Positions 22,201 to 32,539 of a DNA stretch of 64,000 nucleotides are shown here, piece after piece. Made by a program: the position numbers and the translations under genes. How positions within the stretch are numbered: the stretch's first letter is position 1; each line of letters begins with the position of its first letter. Source of the stretch: Pegoplata infirma (lineage: Eukaryota > Arthropoda > Insecta > Diptera > Anthomyiidae); assembly GCA_963921195.1 (NCBI GenBank), contig OY992538.1:236523462-236587461 (forward strand), given 5' to 3'. Under the pieces are notes generated by a model that worked only from the letters and a program-made list of their open reading frames with translations, ran no database searches and was not told the origin of the DNA.

Positions 22201-25200
22201 CATTATTAGAGAAAAATCTAAAAGGATCAGTTGGAGATTTCACTGACAATAAGAGGTTTTTGTTGTCGAACATTGCAATTATTTAACAATAAGTCGAAAA
22301 CAGTATCAGCTAGTATTTTCGTATTAACGATTTTTAAAGTTCTAAATAAATAGGAATGAAATTCCATTACCGGATATTGAACCCATTTTTATAAAACCTA
22401 AACTTACTTGAAGAAGGGGTATGACTAACCTGACCAACCATCCCGCTTTTGGCGGGATTATCCCGCTTTTTGATGTCTCATCCCGCCTTGAATTCCGATC
22501 CCGCTTTTTAAACAAAAGTCCCGCTTCATCCCGCTTTATCCCGCTTTTTGACTTTTGGAATAGTAAGTATGTACAATTTTTAGGTTATTTTAATAATATT
22601 TTGAGAATTATATTTTTGAGCATATTGACTATTTCTTACCGTATAAAGAAAATTTTAAGAAAAATTTTGTTTACTCAAAAAAACTGTTTACAAGACAACC
22701 CTACTGGACTGATTTAAATCAAAAATAAATTAAAATTAAATTTTTATATAAAATTTTTTCATTGTGATACTTCGAATATTCCGAAAAAAGCTTTCAATAA
22801 AAAAGTATTAAACTTAAATACATGTTTCCTAATTCTCAGATTCTTAGAATTTTTTTGTTTACAATAATCCTCAGATGCTGAAACATTTTTCATAAAAGAA
22901 AAATCTCAGATTCAAAAAAATTATCGGTTTCTAAAAAATTCTTCCTTGAAAAAAAATCTGATACCCATTTCTAAAAACAAATTCTTAAATTTTATAGCCC
23001 CGTGAAAAAAATTGATTAGATCTGGTCTAATTTGTAAAAATTTAATGATGTGATTTGTATCTGATAAGATCTACCAGATACGAATTTTGTCTACAATTTC
23101 GAACTCTGATCCGTAATTGAATCTGATCAGATCCTGAAATTGTGGAAAAACGTCTTTTAGATTTTTTTTTCCAGAAAAATTTTGTCCAGACTCTAAAATA
23201 ATTTATTCTAAGGAAATTAACAGTTGCCAATGGATTTTTTTCTATAGAAAATTATTAAGATTCTTAAACATTCTTCCTACAAAAGAATTCTTAAAATTTT
23301 AGATAATTTTTCTTTTAAAATATTCTTAAATTCTTAGTCAAATAAGTATCTAAATATTTTCTAAAGACAGTCTCGGGTTCGGAAACATTTTTCTATAAAA
23401 AATATATGAGATTTACTTTCTCTTAGAAAATGATAAGAAGAGTTATCAGATTCAGTCTACGACTCTAATTTACTTTTAGTTTTTCATATGCAATTTGAAA
23501 AAAATTCCTTAGACTATGGTAAAAAAATTCCTTAGACTATGTTTGCTGACATAATCAAAATAAAATTTTTCTAGTCAAAGTTCTTATGCATTTTTTTACA
23601 TAAAAAAAATTACAATCCCATAAATGTATTTCCAGAATTTTGTGCATTTTGGAGGGTATTCGTTGGTTCGTTCACGGCAAATTTCACTTATTAAAAAAAT
23701 CCCGCTTTTTAGATCAAAATCCCGCTTTTTCAACCTTTCGATCCCGCTTTTCAGTCAAAAGCAGTTGGTCAGGTTAGGTATGACCAATTTACAAAAAAAA
23801 AAAAAACTATTTGTAGCACTTAAAGGGCAATTTACACGTTAACTACCCTTGACCACCCTTATCTCCTATTTCCCCATTGGCGTAGATAGCCCCCCCCAGA
23901 ATAATTTTAGCCCCCCCAGAATTTTAATCATTCACAATTTTTTTTTAATAACTTAATGATTTCATTAATTTTTGCAACAATAAATAATAATAATGAGTCT
24001 TTAGGACTCGTTATGATTATTCTACGAGTCTTAAGGACTCGTAATGATTATTATATTAGATCTAATAGTTTTTCCTATTGAAAAATAGTCTGAATTATTG
24101 CAAAAAGTTTTTATATGAATCTGATGTTTTTGTCAGTAATAAAAACTTTACCGAATCTTAGGATTTTAACTTCAGGAAAACATTTTAAGTTCTTTGATTT
24201 AAAAAAGTTTATAAATTCTAAGTGGTTTTTTATAGACAAAAGTTATTGGAAGAAAGAATCTGAGAATTTTGACTAATAATCATCAACTTTTGCAATCATC
24301 AGAACTTTTTCTTGAAAAAAATCATAGTAATCTAATGATTTTACTATAGGAAAAACATTAAAAATCTTTCATTTTCATAACATATCTGGGAGTTCTAAAT
24401 TTCCAAAAAATCTTCAGAATCAAAATTTGTTTAAAAAAAATATGAATTTTTAACCGCTTTCGGAGGGCATTCGTTTTTAGGACACCTAGACACATGATAT
24501 AGGGAACGCTTCAGAAATAGGTCTGGGGTTTTCTATTAAAAAAAAAAAATAATAATCTGGGGGGGCTTTAGCCCCCCCCCCCCAGAAATGTTGGCTTCCT
24601 ACGCCAATGTATTTCCCAGTATTAGTGATACGATTTGCCGGGTTAAAATAATTTTGTATGAAAAATTATTTGAATTTGACAATAGTTATCCCCCAATACT
24701 GGGAAATAGTAGATAAGGGTGGTCAAGGGTAGTTAACGTGTGAATCAAGCTTAACCCAATTTAACTGACCTCATAATTACAACATTGTCTATTTAAATCA
24801 CTTTTGTTTGGTTTTATTCGAAATAATAATATAAATAGTGTAAAGAATTTTTTGTGAGTACATACATACAATTTACTTTTGATTATGCAAAATATTACAT
24901 TAATTTACACACATACATTTATGTTTAACAACACATTGATTAATAAGAATAAAATTAATAAAAAGAAAAAAAAAATCACTTAACTATTTATCAAAAAGAT
25001 GTAATGTTACTGCTGCTGCCCCCTGTATTGAAAATAAAGTTATGCGCCTCCAATAAATGCATTTCTGTGACACAAATGCAAACGAGCAATATAACATAGC
25101 CACTATATTGAATGGCTTTAAGGAATTCCCACAACTTGTCGCAGAATATACTTAGGAGGACACAATGCATGAGAGAGTGCACATTGACGATACGCCACAG

Positions 25201-26617
25201 CCAAGCTACGCAAAAGAACCAAGTGGACTTGAAGACGATCTGTTGTCTCGAAATTTGTAATGGAGTGACATCGTTTCGTTCCAGCATATTTTGATATACA
25301 GCAATATAACGATTCCAGGCTGTGGAGCTTAGGAGTAGTTGACCCGTGAAACTGATAACCTTCTTGGCTACCTTGCGGGTGGTGGGCTTTAGTTTATTAG
25401 TCTTTGTCGGAGCATCTGATACTCGAGTGTCGACCATCGGCAACTGAAGATATCCCCGACGAGGAGGATTATTCTTTAAATAGAAGAATATGCCCAGTAT
25501 AAGAGCTATGCAACCCAAACCATCACAAATACCATCAACATAGTAACCCGTCGTACCGACTTCGGAACGTTCCCCTCTGATGTTCTTTTTAACACGGGCT
25601 ACATGACCATCTAAGTCATCCAAAAAGGTGCGGAACTGAAACATCACTACTCCCAGGCGTCTATAGCCTAAACTGTCCGATGAAACCAATTTTCCGGCTA
25701 CGCACGCCACACCAACGTGGAAAAACGATATCATATTAGGTGTTATAAAAGTTGACTTGGAAAATCCAATGATATTGTCAAAGACGGTAGCCAATGGTGC
25801 AAAAATATAGTGATTGGTATGATCCAAAAGAATAGCTTTTACAGTCACATGACACAGCGGATTTAGTTCGCATGATAACCAAGTTTGCGACTCATATGTT
25901 ATCTCACTACGCTGAGGTATATCGGTGGTTGTATTAAAATGATAATTTCTCTCTAAGGGGTAATTTTGTATACGCAGGTACAGTTGGACATCCATATATA
26001 TGTAGAAAATAATCAAAATAATTAAAAGTCCAAGTAAAAGTTTACTAATTTGACTACTTGGGCCCACCATGATGGTTCCTGTTCAATCGATGGTGATCGA
26101 TCGATCGGTGACTATAGCTGTTAGTAGTAGCTTTCGATAACAATGCAAATTATTTAAGGTTATGATTACGATAAAACTGCCTGTATTAAAAACAAGCCTT
26201 CAGTGATCGATACAATGACAATTATTAAAGAATATATGGTGATATCTGAAACAAAAGAGGAACAATCCAAATATATGTAAAAATTAACTTGAAATTTGGT
26301 ATTTTCTATTTACCACTCCTGCCTAATATTAAATAAACCTAATAAATCACATTCTTCGTTAAAACAGAGCCTTAATTGAATTCTCAAATTCGGTCATGTA
26401 TTTCTTTCGTTACTATTGCGCATAATAATATTAACTCTAATTACCTGAGGCAATTTAACATTTCCTATGCCAATTTCTGTTGCTAAAATAGTTATTTGAT
26501 ATTTTTCAATACAATACACTATGTTCTTTCTACAACTGTTATTATTTGAGAAATCCACAGATGTGCTAGTAAATGATAAATTCTCATAGCCAGCTAATAC
26601 CTCTTCTTGTTCGTTAT
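16243..26617 (-). CDS. DHX35-like DEAH-family pseudohelicase (N-terminus missing)
   Basis: Five minus-strand exons join in phase: 26617-26445, 20471-20352, 19457-18854, 18782-18453 and 16919-16243 (stop). About 633 residues are visible, against roughly 700 for DHX35. Fold and order match DHX35 through the helicase core, winged-helix/ratchet region and C-terminal OB-fold (ending WLSELAPHYYESK). Each catalytic motif is altered: Walker A reads TEIGIGNVKL, motif II NDVH in place of DEAH, motif III SNT for SAT, motif V TKLYQDSVT, and motif VI QRAKWRSK for QRAGRAGR. No ATP hydrolysis is expected. The open frame, conserved splice phases and well-kept C-terminus argue for a retained non-catalytic role rather than simple decay. 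DHX35 relatives act with spliceosomes; that role here is inference. The first coding exon was not found; the first visible exon needs one preceding base. A CPES gene lies inside its largest intron. Confidence 0.8.
17140..18430. repeat. Large foldback inside the last intron of the DHX35-like gene
   Basis: Arms around 17360-17590 and 17760-18110 are inverted copies. For example GCTGCCAAACTG pairs with CAGTTTGGCAGC, and GATCCTGTTTCCTTTTAAAA with TTTTAAAAGGAAACAGGAT. Weaker symmetry extends outward. It lies between exons 18453 and 16919 and would be transcribed as a long hairpin. Confidence 0.6.
19589..19622. repeat. Short hairpin, AGGTGTCGTTCGATC
   Basis: An inverted pair GGTGTCGTTC/GAACGACCGACACC forms a compact hairpin in the intron of the DHX35-like gene. 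The next 300 bp repeat CCCGGACACAAAAATT-type words, possibly an old element. Function unknown. Confidence 0.4.
20606..21199. mobile_element. Family Q TIR element, 594 bp (Q1)
   Basis: Ends CAAGGGAAGTCTCC and GGAGACTTCCCTTG, with TIRs extending to GTGTCACC. Flanks TTG and TTA suggest a mutated 3-bp TSD. The ends resemble those of Q2 at 61468-62053. It sits in the large intron of the DHX35-like gene. Confidence 0.65.
21663..22407. mobile_element. Family P foldback element
   Basis: The outer arms start TAGGTTTAGTTAAAATGG and end CCTAAACTT, with inner inverted pairs such as CTGTTCGACAACAAAACC and TTTTTGTTGTCGAAC. A related segment lies at 58088-58680. No coding evidence. Confidence 0.55.
22426..23776. 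mobile_element. hAT element (T), 1351 bp, TSD GGTATGAC
   Basis: TIRs TAACCTGACCAAC and GTTGGTCAGGTTA; TSD GGTATGAC at 22418-22425 and 23777-23784. Both ends carry many TCCCGCTTTT words. The middle is an AGATTCTTAGAA-type degenerate tandem (22830-23480). No transposase frame, so non-autonomous. Confidence 0.85.
23832..24743. mobile_element. Foldback element R, interrupted by S
   Basis: Arms CACGTTAACTACCCTTGACC and complement, about 40 bp, flank a short centre once the S insertion is removed. TSD not resolved. Confidence 0.65.
23875..24609. mobile_element. hAT-like element (S), 735 bp, TSD TATTTCCC
   Basis: Ends CATTGGCGTAG and CTACGCCAATG; TSD TATTTCCC at 23867-23874 and 24610-24617. Runs of C or G (TAGCCCCCCC) mark both ends. 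The interior is AT-rich, with the same degenerate AGATTCT filler seen in T and U. Confidence 0.8.
24991..26070 (-). CDS. Cpes: Ceramide phosphoethanolamine synthase
   Basis: A single-exon gene of 359 residues starting at ATG 26070-26068 in good context (CATCATGGTG). It has an N-terminal membrane segment (about 10-28), a luminal region with NTT and cysteines, then the CDP-alcohol phosphotransferase signature DDLDGHVAR (151-159) followed by GYYVDGICD (175-183). All four metal-binding aspartates (151, 154, 179, 183) are present. Further hydrophobic segments follow. This family arrangement fits CPES, which transfers phosphoethanolamine from CDP-ethanolamine to ceramide in the Golgi lumen, making the main sphingomyelin analogue of flies. 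It could in principle be another CDP-alcohol phosphotransferase, but the LDGHVARVKK...GERSE spacing fits CPES best. The whole gene lies on the same strand inside the 5.97-kb intron of the DHX35-like gene, with its own leader. A candidate AATAAA (minus) is at 24813-24818. Confidence 0.85.
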   Translation of the reverse strand: MVGPSSQISKLLLGLLIILIIFYIYMDVQLYLRIQNYPLERNYHFNTTTDIPQRSEITYESQTWLSCELNPLCHVTVKAILLDHTNHYIFAPLATVFDNIIGFSKSTFITPNMISFFHVGVACVAGKLVSSDSLGYRRLGVVMFQFRTFLDDLDGHVARVKKNIRGERSEVGTTGYYVDGICDGLGCIALILGIFFYLKNNPPRRGYLQLPMVDTRVSDAPTKTNKLKPTTRKVAKKVISFTGQLLLSSTAWNRYIAVYQNMLERNDVTPLQISRQQIVFKSTWFFCVAWLWRIVNVHSLMHCVLLSIFCDKLWEFLKAIQYSGYVILLVCICVTEMHLLEAHNFIFNTGGSSSNITSF

Positions 26618-26763
26618 CTGCAATTGATTTTAAAATTATAAGAAGGGTATGTTGTTATTCAAAAATATTTCCCAAATGGATTAAAAAAAACAAAGTTTTT
26701 ATAAAAATCTACTAAAATGTTGTGAACTACTAAATATACATGTATGTATATAAGTGGACTGTC

Positions 26764-26962
26764 ACAGATTCAATTCCGTTCGGGAGTGGTTTCAAAATTT
26801 TCCTCTAAAAACGTAACGTTTTTTGGAATGAAGTTCATTTTCATGCAATTCAATTACACTTAAATATTCGAAAGTGATTTCATTTCGAAAAAAAATAAAG
26901 CTTGTTTTTTACGAGTAAACCTAACTAACACTAACTCCACTTCGAACGGAATTGAGTCTGTA
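26764..26962. mobile_element. Short TIR element, CAATTCCGTTCG ends
   Basis: ACAGATTCAATTCCGTTCGG on the left and CGAACGGAATTGAGTCTGT on the right, about 200 bp. A related inverted structure lies at 34810-34975 (TTTACTCGTAAAACGC arms, ACGTAATTGAGTCTGTGAC). Confidence 0.6.
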
Positions 26963-26965
26963 ATA

Positions 26966-27604
26966 TGCCCCTAAATATGTAATTGATTATGGTTAGTGGG
27001 GGTATAATTATATTGTCGGTTTTAAATCCTTCTTGTACTAGTACTAACTGATCTTTATAGATTTTTCGCTGCTTAATCGATATAGGAAAGTTCACATCTT
27101 TTTTTATATTACCATTAGGAATTTTAACTGTTACAACTGAGTTTTTGAGAGCATTTTGTTTTCAATGGAATTTTGTGACAATTTTGTTTGTCATTCTATT
27201 CACTACATTCTTTTGACTGCATATTTTTATAAAATCTAACTAAGGGTCTTCAAATTTCTAAAATTTTTTTGTACACATTTCCTTTATGGAGCCAAAAGCC
27301 GATGGAAAAAAAACCGAGCCCTCTGGGCTCAGTTTTTGTGTAACATTGATTAAATGAGTAAATAAAAAACACCTTCGTTTTAAGTTTTTTAAATTAAAAA
27401 AAAACCAATTTTTTTCCAGAATAGTATGTCGTTATATATAATTTCAGTTATCTGCAGGTTTATAACATATCAGATAGCTCAAATTGAATATAGTTCAACG
27501 ATGTATTTTTGAAGAGCCATATCTTAAAAAGTATTTATCGGATTTCTACGATTTAAAAAGCATTCGTTTCAAACGACTATTTTTACAAATGCACTCAAAA
27601 AAAC
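26966..27604. other. AT-rich intergenic DNA
   Basis: No supported exon. A short frame ending CCTAATG next to a GTAATA donor near 27115 was weighed as the first exon of the DHX35-like gene and rejected for lack of a start codon. Confidence 0.4.
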
Positions 27605-27607
27605 TTA

Positions 27608-27736
27608 CCCCCAGTTTTTGTAACACGAACGCCATTCGTCTGCGACGAATTCCCCTGTATTTTGTTACTGTAACAAAAACAAAATACATGCAAATTCGTC
27701 ACAGGCGAATGACGTTCGTGTTACAGAAACTGGGGA
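27608..27736. mobile_element. Family O foldback MITE, 129 bp, TTA TSD
   Basis: Ends CCCCCAGTTTTTGTAACACG and complement, with TTA on both sides (27605-27607, 27737-27739). Arms of about 60 bp carry CGAACG and AATACATGCAAATTCG. A second complete copy is at 58412-58529 and a half copy at 38925-38987. Confidence 0.8.
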
Positions 27737-27833
27737 TTAATATTTAAATGCAAATGTATGCATTACAATTTTAGATGCATTTTTAAAAACTTCTACCACT
27801 TAACTTGTTTTTAAGCAAATGAAGGGTAATTAT

Positions 27834-28316
27834 TAGTGTCCGACCGAACGTTCGGGTTCGGTTACGGAGTTCGGTAAAAAGTGACGTTCGGCCACTGTTC
27901 GGTGTTCGGCCAAATTTTGGCCGAACTTTACCGAACACCGAACTTTTGTATGTATTGCTTTTTATCGTCTTAAAATTAAGCCATATTATCAGTGCAACTA
28001 CTTTACACCTCGAATCGGGCTATTGTTAAAAAGAAATATATTTTTTTTTCCAAAAAAATCAACTTGAGCTATATTTTTCCACTTTCTTTAAGTATATAAA
28101 AGTACAAAATATTTACTTTTTAACTATAAAATAGTACAGCTAATAAAAAAATACTTTTTTTAGTTGTTTTTTTCATAATTATTCGCAAAAACACCTTTTT
28201 TTTAAATATAAAAAAGTTCGGATACGGGTTCGGGTTCGGCCGAACTTTGCAAAATTTACCGAAGTTCGGGTTCGGGTACGGGTTCGGTCTGAAAAAGTGC
28301 GTTCGGTCGGACACTA
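27834..28316. mobile_element. hAT MITE, 483 bp, TSD GTAATTAT
   Basis: TIRs TAGTGTCCGACCGAACG and CGTTCGGTCGGACACTA; TSD GTAATTAT at 27826-27833 and 28317-28324. Both ends are packed with GTTCGG/CCGAAC words. No ORF. Confidence 0.88.
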
Positions 28317-28327
28317 GTAATTATGTA

Positions 28328-28437
28328 ACTTGATAGTTGTCAAATCGTATCGCTAGCTCATTATTCCATTACCACAAAATGACACTATATGGTAATGGAA
28401 TGAGCTAATGATACGATTTGACGATTATCATGTTACA
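28328..28437. repeat. 110-bp foldback, CAAATCGTATC arms
   Basis: TAGTTGTCAAATCGTATC and CATTATTCCATTACCA pair with inverted partners, giving arms of about 45 bp around AATGACACTATA. It starts directly beside the preceding hAT element. Confidence 0.65.
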
Positions 28438-28439
28438 TA

Positions 28440-28757
28440 ACACAGGCCAACAAAATTTTTTAAAAAGGTCGAAACCCCGGTACTACATATACTTTTCTAA
28501 GGGTTTGAGCTGTGCAGAATTTCTCCATCACATCAGGTTTTCGAGATATCTTAGCTTAAAGTTTGAAAAACTCCTGTTTTTCGCCATATTCGAGACGTCA
28601 TAACTGCGCGAATTTACCTTTATTTATAAAACCTGATATGTAGTCTGAAAGTCCGGATGTGATAGGCAAATTCTGAGACCAGATTCGGATTTAGCGCTAC
28701 TAAAACACTTAGAAAAGTAACCTCTGGTCTATGGGTTAAAGTTTGTTGGCCTCTGTA
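28440..28757. mobile_element. TIR element with ACAGGCCAACAAA ends
   Basis: ACAGGCCAACAAAATTTT on the left is matched by AGTTTGTTGGCCTCTGT on the right, about 318 bp. The interior has TTTTCGAGATATCTTAG, seen in other remnants. TSD not resolved. Confidence 0.55.
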
Positions 28758-28829
28758 ATTAGTAGCCACCTGGCATTTTTTATATAAAACTGTGTTCCCT
28801 TTTTTTGTTAGTATTAAAAAAATCCCTTG

Positions 28830-29110
28830 AAATACAAAATGATGATTAATAAATATAAAATAAATTTAAGAACCAAATTTCGAAAGGGTACCTACTTTTT
28901 TCCGTTATAGGGAAAATAAATCTAAATTTAAGGGGACGTTGAATGGGGCTAGGTCTAAACATGAGCCCACTTTTTTTTTAATTTCAATAGTTATCGTCCT
29001 TAAGCTTCAAATTTCATCCAAATATATTGATATTTGCGACCTTTATCGTTTATACAACGTTTAGATTAACAGATCGACAGTTCTAAACCGGTTTTAAATG
29101 TTCTTATATT
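28830..29110. repeat. Diverged family J fragment
   Basis: GGCTAGGTCTAAACATGAGCCC and AGCTTCAAATTTCATCCAAAT resemble the J copies at 15500 and 62900, in decayed form. Confidence 0.4.
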
Positions 29111-30598
29111 GTAGCTACTGAAATTCCACAACGATCCTTAATAGCCGATCTTTGAAAAAAAAAAATGGTTTGCTTTTTATGTTGTTTTAAAAATTATATA
29201 GACATAGAACAAAATTAAAGGTTTTTGACCCCCTTTATAAATGACGTGAATAACATCCACTAACTTATTTTATGAACAGATTAAAATTAAATAATGATCA
29301 CATTTAAGCTATATCGTTTTTAATAATGTTTTCAGAATGATTAGGCAAAAGATAAGCTTTAATTCAAGAAAAAAAAATATTTTATTTACCAATACTGATT
29401 AAGTAAAAGATAAGCTTAATCTAAAAAATTATTAAAATTGGTGGATTATAAAAAAACGATATAAGTTTGTATGGAAGTCAATTATTAAATTTTAATTTGT
29501 TTATAAAATAAAAAAACTATAAACGGTGGGTGATAAAATAGCGTCCAGATTAAGCAAATATTAAATGTGCTACGAGGGTTGATCTGGAAAATGAATTTAT
29601 TTATAGACGTTTTTTAGAAACTTTTTAAAGATTTTCTTTTGAAAATAGTCGATGACTGAATAAAAACTATTGGACCATTTTTTAAATTTTTAATGTTTGA
29701 ACTTGGAAAAATAAACATAGAAAACAGTTAGAAAAGAAAAGTTAACAGACTTAATCGGTTATTAATCGGATAAATTTAAATTATTCGATTAACCGAATAA
29801 AATTAATTTTATATTAAAATTGGCAATCAAACCCCGAATTTTATGTATAATTTTATTAATTAAAATGCCCTCCAAAATGTTTACCCAAGTAAAGATTTTT
29901 AAGTACACTGAAACCACATATTTTATGCCGAACGCTACATCAAAAATACACCGTACGCTTAATAAAAATCTGGCATTGCTTGAAAATATTGGCGGATGAG
30001 CTCAACTCAAAACTTTTTGTTTTCCTATTGAAAGATATTTAGGGCCGATAATGCAATAGTTTCTTCGATCGATATCTACGTGATGAAAAAAGATATCTGA
30101 AAGATTCGAAAAACATTCTGAAGAGAAAAATTATTATTTTTAGATGTGCTGAAAAGTTTAAAGGTTAAAAAAATCGCGGTTTTAATAGTTCCCGAACAAA
30201 GAGAAAATTTTAATTTTTGGCGGTATGGTAAATCGAAAACTTAAGAACCGAATGAGATAGATCAATTCTTAAAGCAGATACGGTTTTAGAGCTTAAAAAG
30301 TTATTAGACAAATTTATAGTGGTGGCATTGTAAACAAATTTGGTCGGGGCCATTATTTTTAACCAGAGCCATTTTTTTAACCTAAATAATTTTTTTAGGC
30401 CCTCCATGAAATATTTGCTTTTATTTTTTACCGTGAAGAACAAAATTTTTTTGGAGGAATGTAGTTCGATAAAATGCATCGTAATCAATCAATAAATCAA
30501 TTTTGAAAAAACGAGTTGCTTCATTGTTTTACATTTTAGGTGATATGTCCATATGAGTTGTATTATAACACTGTACTTATAATTTCTACAAAAATGTT
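29111..30598. other. AT-rich intergenic DNA, nothing recognised
   Basis: Very AT-rich. Short frames here have no splice context or recognisable similarity. Confidence 0.5.
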
Positions 30599-30600
30599 AA

Positions 30601-31054
30601 TAGTACATTCAGACTGACTTTGAAACCTCGTTGAAAATACGTATTTTCATTTTCAAAACTCAACCGTTCACACCTGAAAAATTTTACACTTATCACGTTT
30701 TCAAAATTTACCGAACAAAATTCGCGACTATACCGGCTTAAAAAACACACAATTAATTAATTTACGGGATATTTTAAATTAATTTATTAAAATCTTTTGT
30801 TTATTGTTGTTTTTTATTCAAATATTTAAATATTTTTAATTTTTTTATTTTTGACACTTTCTTTAATTTATTTTCTTGTATTATAACAGTTGTAAAAAAA
30901 AGGAGAACTATGAAATTTAAAAGGTTTCGATCGTACATTCGTTGAAACCTCGATACAAAAAGGTTTCAATTTGTGTGGGAAAATACGTATTTTCAAATGA
31001 GGTTTGGCTCGAAACCTCATTAAACGGGGTTTCGACGCCAATGTGAATGCACTA
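30601..31054. mobile_element. Long-TIR element, 454 bp, TAA TSD
   Basis: Arms from TAGTACATTC to about GAAAATACGTATTTTC pair with the right end (GAATGCACTA). The right arm carries GAAACCTC twice. TAA flanks both sides. Probably a PIF/Harbinger-like MITE. Confidence 0.6.
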
Positions 31055-31055
31055 T

Positions 31056-31832
31056 AACTAATATTATTGAAGATCAAGGTTATTTGTACAGTGTCAAATG
31101 TTTTAATTGTATTTGATCACATATTATTTGGGAAATGCTGAATAAGGGATTTACTTTGACCACTATATATTTATGTTAAGATTTTGTTTAAGCAAATAAA
31201 AAAGCGAGTAGTTCATTGCACAATTTCTAAGATGTTTAGGACCGTCTTAAGATATGTTTGCACCCCTAGGCACACAAGAATTTGGGGGCCACCTTAAAAG
31301 TAAGTCGCATGACAAGAAAAAATAAAATAATGATTTTATATTTATTTTATTTGCAATTATTAAAAATAATATATTTTCATTAGGGTTATTCTAGCCCGAG
31401 TTATTTTTTCTTTTCTCTAGGAAATCAGAATCTTATACAGTTTTTATGGGCAAGTTTTAGAATCTGAAAATTGGAAAAAAGGTCTCTGTATGCAAGCGAA
31501 AATGATCATGAAAAATTAAGATTCTTTTTTTCGAGTAAACAAATTTATTGGCTTTTCGGGCCACTGCGATATCGAGAGTCCCTGTGCACGTACCCGGTCG
31601 CCTTAAAGGTTAAAACGGTACTGAAGATGACCCATATTATTCTACACCATTTGTCCTAAAGTATTTTAAAGTATTATTAATGTTTATGCTAAATTAATAA
31701 ATCGTAGCCCTAATACTGGGAAATGTAAATAGATAACTTGTAAATCGCCCATTAATTCAATTCATTAATTCTAAACATTTCTGGTATATAACCATTCCTA
31801 TTGGGAAGTTAAAAAGCAAATGACTGTCTTTC
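31056..31832. other. Intergenic DNA
   Basis: A GC-richer patch at 31255-31310 (CACCCCTAGGCAC, TTGGGGGCCACC) and another at 31550-31630 may be element fragments. No gene recognised. Confidence 0.4.
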
Positions 31833-32323
31833 CTAAATTAAATGTTTCTTCAACTTTTTCAAGAATTCAGCATCCCCATATGCATCTTCATTTTATAGGT
31901 ATTTTTCTTTGTAGAAACAACTTAACACAATAATGAAATACCTGCACATTTGACTCTGCATTGTTTGTGATCTTTGTCCAATGATCGTAACTTCTATATT
32001 TATCAGACAATTATTAAGAATATTTTTAAGAATATCATCGTCCTATTTGCGTCATTTTAATTCTCAAGTTACTAAATAAATTTGCAATTTAAATATCCAT
32101 ATGCTCCAAAAACAAAAAAACACTACGCTATGTGTTAGGTGTTTGTGTGTGTATATTATAATTATAAACAAAAAATATTTACTTAAATACTGGATATTTT
32201 ATATTTACCTGGCTTTAAGAACTGCACACATTCGCGCAATGAATTCATCACTATTTCTAATTTCTATAAAAGCATATAATTGTTGCAGAGTTTTATTACG
32301 AATAGTCAATGGTAAAATATTTT
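31833..32323 (-). pseudogene. Unrecognised gene fragment, three exons, probably broken
   Basis: Three minus-strand blocks read as protein-like: 32323-32209 (contains LYAFIEIRNSDEFIARM), 31993-31942 (SYDHWTKITNNAESNVQ) and 31885-31833 (AYGDAEFLKKLKKHLI then stop). The first two join in phase across good GTAAAT and ATATAG sites. The third is out of phase if its only AG is used. In-frame joining would need an acceptor just before AATGAAG, where AA stands in place of AG. Upstream, the frame runs into transposon sequence without an ATG. Either a decayed gene or the 3' end of a real gene with an unusual final splice. I do not recognise the family. Confidence 0.35.
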
Positions 32324-32539
32324 CTTTTTTCACAGCAAAATTAAAGAATTAAGGTAAAAGAAAAGATAGCACAGTTAGCTGTCAGAGCCAGAATAGTCTG
32401 ACAGTTTGCTTCACACCTTTTTTCAATTGAATTGGAGGGTGATTCAAATAAATGTACTTTATTTCACGGGCGGTGATACCAGCTCGTCAGCTGATTATTG
32501 TTTTGGCAAGTACACCGTTTTTGAAAAAAAATGATTTTA

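Noticed and set aside
27070..27180. Possible first coding exon of the DHX35-like gene ending CCTAATG before GTAATA
   Set aside because: The phase fits, but there is no in-frame ATG and a stop lies about 16 codons upstream with no acceptor.
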